The notes below the pieces were generated by a model. The model was not told the DNA's origin. It was given only the letters and a program-made list of their open reading frames with translations, and ran no database searches. A stretch of DNA of 64,000 nucleotides from Collinsella sp. GTDB lineage: Bacteria; Actinomycetota; Coriobacteriia; Coriobacteriales; Coriobacteriaceae. The stretch is taken from contig DXMX01000001.1 of assembly GCA_019413955.1 (NCBI GenBank), positions 30,844 through 94,843 of the forward strand. Reading direction: 5' to 3'. The position numbers were made by a program, and so were the translations under genes. Below, in pieces: positions 60,962-64,000 of this stretch (position 1 is its first letter; each line of letters opens with the position of its first letter).

Positions 60962-62926
60962 ATGAACGCAAGTCACTTTGACAAGCAAACTCAACGTGAG
61001 TCCACCTGCTTGCTGGTTCACGGTACCTGGCGTTGTGTGGGTGCCAAAATAGCTTGCGCCGGCGCGTGTGCGCTTATGGTTGGCCAGCTTCTGCTGCCGA
61101 GCGTGGCGCTGGCGACGGAATGCGCCGATTCCGCCGCTGGGACGGATGAGGTTGCCGCGGCTCCGGTGACGCCGACGGTTGCGGAGGATACGGCTGCAAC
61201 GACCGCACCAGCTGCTTCGACCGCGCCTGCAACCGATGCTGCTCCGGCGGCGCAAGCCACCGCTGAGCCTCAGCAGACGGCCCCGACTGGCGCCACCGAT
61301 GAATCCAACGATGCGGCACCCGCTGAACAAAATACTCCCAGCGACAACGCCGCCACGCCGGCGAATGACGCCATCATGCCCTGCGGTGTGACCGATGTTG
61401 TTGGCGGCAGCGGCGTTAGGGTCAATACGACCGTGGTTCCCCGCTACACGGACTGCGCGCTTCCGAGCAATGTCACACTCGAAAAGGGCCAGTCGTATAC
61501 CTATGATTTTCCCGATGTTGAGGGTGGCATTCCAGAAGCGCTTGAGAGCGAAGTCGTCGAGGTTAAGTGCTACAGGGCCGATGCTGCTTCGGGCACCCTT
61601 GTCGAAGTTCTGGATGCATCCATGGCCGACGTGACGGCTCACTTTGAGCCTGTTGGCGATCACATGAGGCTGACGCTGACCTTTACGGGTGGCGCGGCAG
61701 GCGGCTCGTATCGACTCACGCGCAATGAGGCTCTCTATATTGGCTCGGCACTGGAGTATACCGGAACTGACTATGAAGGCAGCTCGACTATCGTCAACGA
61801 AACCAGGTACGATTATTACCTCCGCTACGTCATCAATAGCGAAATTACGCTTGTTGCATCGGAAAACGAAGCCCTCCATAACCTGAACGTCAACGACGTG
61901 AAGACCGACTACGCGCCCGGCGAGGCGCCGCGCGCGACCGCGACGATTCCTGCCGCCGATGCCGACAAGTACGAGATCGCCTACGAGTGCTGGGAAGAGA
62001 TGGAGCTCGATATGGAATCCGGGGAGTCGGTACCCGTTGCCTTCTGGTATTCCGACCCCGCAAAGTACACGCCGGGCATGAAGAAGATTGACCACTTCGA
62101 AGAGGGCAAGTTCTACATGTACTCCGTTGAGCTGAGGCTCAAGGGCGACAATACCGTGGGCAATGACTGCATGATGTACGTCAACGGCCATTGGACGCAC
62201 CACATCAAGACCGTCAACGGCGTCTTCGCGCCAAACGCTGACAATATGCTGTGCGAGCAGCCGATCGACGAATGGCGGGCCATCGACGTTATCGAGATCA
62301 ACGGCGCCACGACCACCTTCAAGGCGGGCGATAAGCCGGTCTTTACGGCGAGTGTTCCGATGGGTTCCAACTCCCTTCCTCAGTGTGAGTTCTGGACGGG
62401 TAGCGACGGCAGCGAAGTGAACTCTCAGAAGTTCTGGGATCAGAACATCACGAATCACATCGACGTCTTTAAGCCCGGCGTGACCTACCGCTACGGTATC
62501 TACCTCAAGTCCGCGCGCGGCTTCTACTTTACGCCCGACACCAAGCTGGTGATCAACGGCCAGGAGTGCGGCTACCAGGTCGCGGATAGCGTATCCGATG
62601 AGGACAGCGGCTGGATCTACACCCTGTGGCTCAACACCGATTTGACCTTTACGCCCGAGGCCACGCCGACTCCCGATCCGCAGCCTACGCCGGATCCCAA
62701 GCCGACACCGCAGCCTGAGGTTAAGCCTGAGACTAAGCCCGCGGCCAAGTCGGCTACGACAACCGCTACGACCAAGACGGTTGAGAAAACCACGCAGGCC
62801 AAGAAGAGCGATGCTGTCCTGGCTACCACGGGGGATACCACCGCGATGACGGTCGCCGCCCTAGGCATCGCCGGCGCAACCGTAGCCGCCGCCGGCCTCG
62901 CCGCGACCAAGCGCCGCAAGCGTTAG
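60962..62926 (+). CDS. Cell-wall-anchored surface protein with LATTG sorting signal
   Basis: The protein has 654 residues. A long signal peptide (cleavage near ALA-TE, about residue 52) leads into an Ala/Thr/Pro-rich stretch (55-145), a globular region with repeated beta-rich units (about 160-580), a Pro-Thr-Pro-Asp repeat (TPDPQPTPDPKPTPQPEV) and, at about 620, LATTGD followed by a hydrophobic helix and KRRKR. LAxTG is a variant sorting signal, often used by class E sortases in Actinobacteria. No known adhesin domain is recognised. ATG 60962 follows AGGAGG. Confidence 0.8.
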   Translation: MNASHFDKQTQRESTCLLVHGTWRCVGAKIACAGACALMVGQLLLPSVALATECADSAAGTDEVAAAPVTPTVAEDTAATTAPAASTAPATDAAPAAQATAEPQQTAPTGATDESNDAAPAEQNTPSDNAATPANDAIMPCGVTDVVGGSGVRVNTTVVPRYTDCALPSNVTLEKGQSYTYDFPDVEGGIPEALESEVVEVKCYRADAASGTLVEVLDASMADVTAHFEPVGDHMRLTLTFTGGAAGGSYRLTRNEALYIGSALEYTGTDYEGSSTIVNETRYDYYLRYVINSEITLVASENEALHNLNVNDVKTDYAPGEAPRATATIPAADADKYEIAYECWEEMELDMESGESVPVAFWYSDPAKYTPGMKKIDHFEEGKFYMYSVELRLKGDNTVGNDCMMYVNGHWTHHIKTVNGVFAPNADNMLCEQPIDEWRAIDVIEINGATTTFKAGDKPVFTASVPMGSNSLPQCEFWTGSDGSEVNSQKFWDQNITNHIDVFKPGVTYRYGIYLKSARGFYFTPDTKLVINGQECGYQVADSVSDEDSGWIYTLWLNTDLTFTPEATPTPDPQPTPDPKPTPQPEVKPETKPAAKSATTTATTKTVEKTTQAKKSDAVLATTGDTTAMTVAALGIAGATVAAAGLAATKRRKR

Positions 62927-62962
62927 GTTTTGGTGCTGGCGCCTATCCTCGGCCTCAGCAAA

Positions 62963-63101
62963 ATCTCAATCTGTAACACCAAACTGCCCAAAACGGCTCT
63001 AGATGTTACAGATTGAGATGAACCGAATGGCCGCCAATCTAATGTCTCGATCTGTAACACCAAGCGGGGAATTTGACCTCTAACTGTTACAGATCGAGAC
63101 A
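62963..63101. repeat. Tandem pair of related TGTAACA hairpins
   Basis: Hairpin 1: ATCTCAATCTGTAACA (62963-62978) with TGTTACAGATTGAGAT (63004-63019), a perfect 16 bp. Hairpin 2: TGTCTCGATCTGTAACA (63043-63059) with TGTTACAGATCGAGACA (63085-63101), a perfect 17 bp. The two share ATCTGTAACACCAA and 25-base loops, with compensating A/G and T/C changes in the stems. Confidence 0.8.
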
Positions 63102-63122
63102 AACTGGCCGGCCAAGTCCAGA

Positions 63123-63158
63123 ACCACCACAAAGGTGCCTGTCCCTTTTGTGGCGGTT
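63123..63158. repeat. GGGACAG-core hairpin, inverted copy
   Basis: ACCACCACAAAGG pairs with CCTTTTGTGGCGGT; the loop GTGCCTGTCCC is the reverse complement of the loops at 59290 and 60901. Confidence 0.65.
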
Positions 63159-63168
63159 TGCGCAGGTA

Positions 63169-63202
63169 GAACGGTAGGTTCGTATATATGAACCTACCGT
63201 TC
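63169..63202. terminator. 13-bp perfect hairpin upstream of the last gene
   Basis: GAACGGTAGGTTC (63169-63181), loop GTATATAT and GAACCTACCGTTC (63190-63202), followed by GCTTTGTTTTT. It may end transcription from upstream or be part of the leader of the next gene. The 336 bases between the two surface genes contain only these hairpins. Confidence 0.6.
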
Positions 63203-63262
63203 GCTTTGTTTTTGGACAACGATTACGCTGGATGACTTTTGGTTTGCAGGAAAGGAATGACT

Positions 63263-64000
63263 ATGAGGTGGACCACTGTTCGAGCGCTTTGCCGCTGCCT
63301 GACCGTTGCCGCTGTGACCCTCACCATGGTGACGGGTTCGCTGCCCGCGGACGCGTTTGCCGAGACTCTCACCACCGACGGCACTTTTGTGCAGACGGAT
63401 AACGGCCAAGCAGCCGACGACGCTCCCGCCGATTCGGCTGACGCCCAAACGTCAGACTCTGCTTCCGCCGACCCCGCGCCCGATGCCGGCGCCGCCGACC
63501 CCACAGCGCTCGATGCCGGTGACACCCCTGCGCCCCCGGCCTCCGAGATTGCATCGGCGGCGGGCCTGACGGGCGCCGGGCAGACCGAGAGCACACCTGC
63601 GGGTACGCTTGCCACCGATCTTGTCGAGGGCAAGGAACTCGCCGAGCAGCAGAAGCAAGAGGAGGCTTCCGGCGCCGAGGCAACCTGGAACGAGGAGCTT
63701 GAACTCTGGGCAACCTCGAAGGGCGCCACGGGCGTAAAGGGCGAATACGACGATGGCTACGTGGCCGGCGAGCAGACCCCCGCGCAGTACTACTTCTCGA
63801 TCGATAGCCTCACCAATGAAATTTCTATCGAGTATGGCGACGCGGGCATTACCACGTTGGAGGTGCCCTCGACCATCGACGACAAAAATGTCGTAAGCCT
63901 TACGGGTATGGGAAGCGCTGCGCTCACATCGATCACCTTCGCCCCTAATTCGCATGTCCGCTCGGTTGGAGGCTTGGGCGGCAGCAGCATCAAAGAGATC
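63263..64000 (+). CDS. BspA-like leucine-rich-repeat surface protein (3' partial)
   Basis: The frame is open from ATG 63263 (GGAAAGGAATGACT upstream) to the window end, 246 codons. A signal peptide (MRWTTVRALCRCLTVAAVTL, cleavage near AFA-ET) is followed by an Ala/Asp/Pro/Thr-rich low-complexity region to about residue 125, a short helix, and then the first units of a BspA-type repeat: GITTLEVPSTIDDKNVVSLT, LTSITFAPNSHVRSVGG. Such proteins are secreted or wall-anchored and bind host or microbial partners. The C-terminus is outside the window. Confidence 0.8.
   Translation, partial: MRWTTVRALCRCLTVAAVTLTMVTGSLPADAFAETLTTDGTFVQTDNGQAADDAPADSADAQTSDSASADPAPDAGAADPTALDAGDTPAPPASEIASAAGLTGAGQTESTPAGTLATDLVEGKELAEQQKQEEASGAEATWNEELELWATSKGATGVKGEYDDGYVAGEQTPAQYYFSIDSLTNEISIEYGDAGITTLEVPSTIDDKNVVSLTGMGSAALTSITFAPNSHVRSVGGLGGSSIKEI

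Overview
The window is a high-GC chromosomal segment from an actinobacterium of the class Coriobacteriia, most likely a gut Collinsella or close relative. This is inferred from the dnaA-dnaN-recF-DUF721-gyrB-gyrA order, the protein character, PyrR-style control of translation at carA, a sortase with cell-wall-anchored proteins, and many PTS genes. No 16S gene is present to settle the species. Nearly all genes lie on the + strand, pointing away from the presumed replication origin at the left edge.

Layout. 1-9.4 kb is the replication core: dnaA (5' end outside the window), dnaN, recF, a DciA-type helicase loader, gyrB and gyrA. GyrA carries Phe where quinolone-sensitive enzymes usually have Ser83. 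9.4-10.0 kb holds a 174-base imperfect palindrome and a tRNA-Ile/Ala/Ile cluster without rRNA. 10.1-17.2 kb has a bifunctional-nuclease-family protein, two unknown small proteins, typA, a polymer-forming membrane protein, a YicG-type membrane protein, a DUF559-like nuclease gene bracketed by inverted copies of one hairpin element, and two tRNA-Ser genes. 17.2-27.4 kb has rpsF-ssb-rpsR-rplI, dnaB, purA, purD, a NUDIX hydrolase and an ABC exporter. 27.5-32.4 kb is carA-carB behind a PyrR-type RNA hairpin.

32.4-43.3 kb is accessory. It contains a 3'-truncated EamA transporter ending in a 27-bp inverted repeat, a YhcG/DUF1016 nuclease, a ribbon-helix-helix antitoxin with only a stub of a partner gene, and a complete PTS beta-glucoside/chitobiose-like system: two 6-phospho-beta-glucosidases, a ChbG/YdjC deacetylase, EIIC, EIIB, EIIA, a ROK kinase and an RpiR-type regulator with two matching candidate operators. 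A 203-bp element with perfect 28-bp terminal inverted repeats follows.

43.8-51.1 kb has purE, a class B sortase, a MoaE-like protein, a CmpB-type membrane protein, purF, purM and purN. 51.3-60.7 kb has an AlbA/Schlafen-type regulator, a stand-alone EIIA, a parvulin-type foldase, YqeY, a complete amino-acid ABC importer, a cytidylate-kinase-like protein and a frameshifted LuxR regulator with a membrane domain. 60.9-64.0 kb holds two surface proteins, one with a LATTG sorting signal and one a BspA-like protein cut by the window edge.

Intergenic DNA is rich in palindromes. Several families recur, notably a hairpin with a GGGACAG core, which appears at least seven times. The best candidates for undescribed biology are the hairpin-bracketed nuclease unit, the 203-bp MITE-like element and these dispersed hairpin families.
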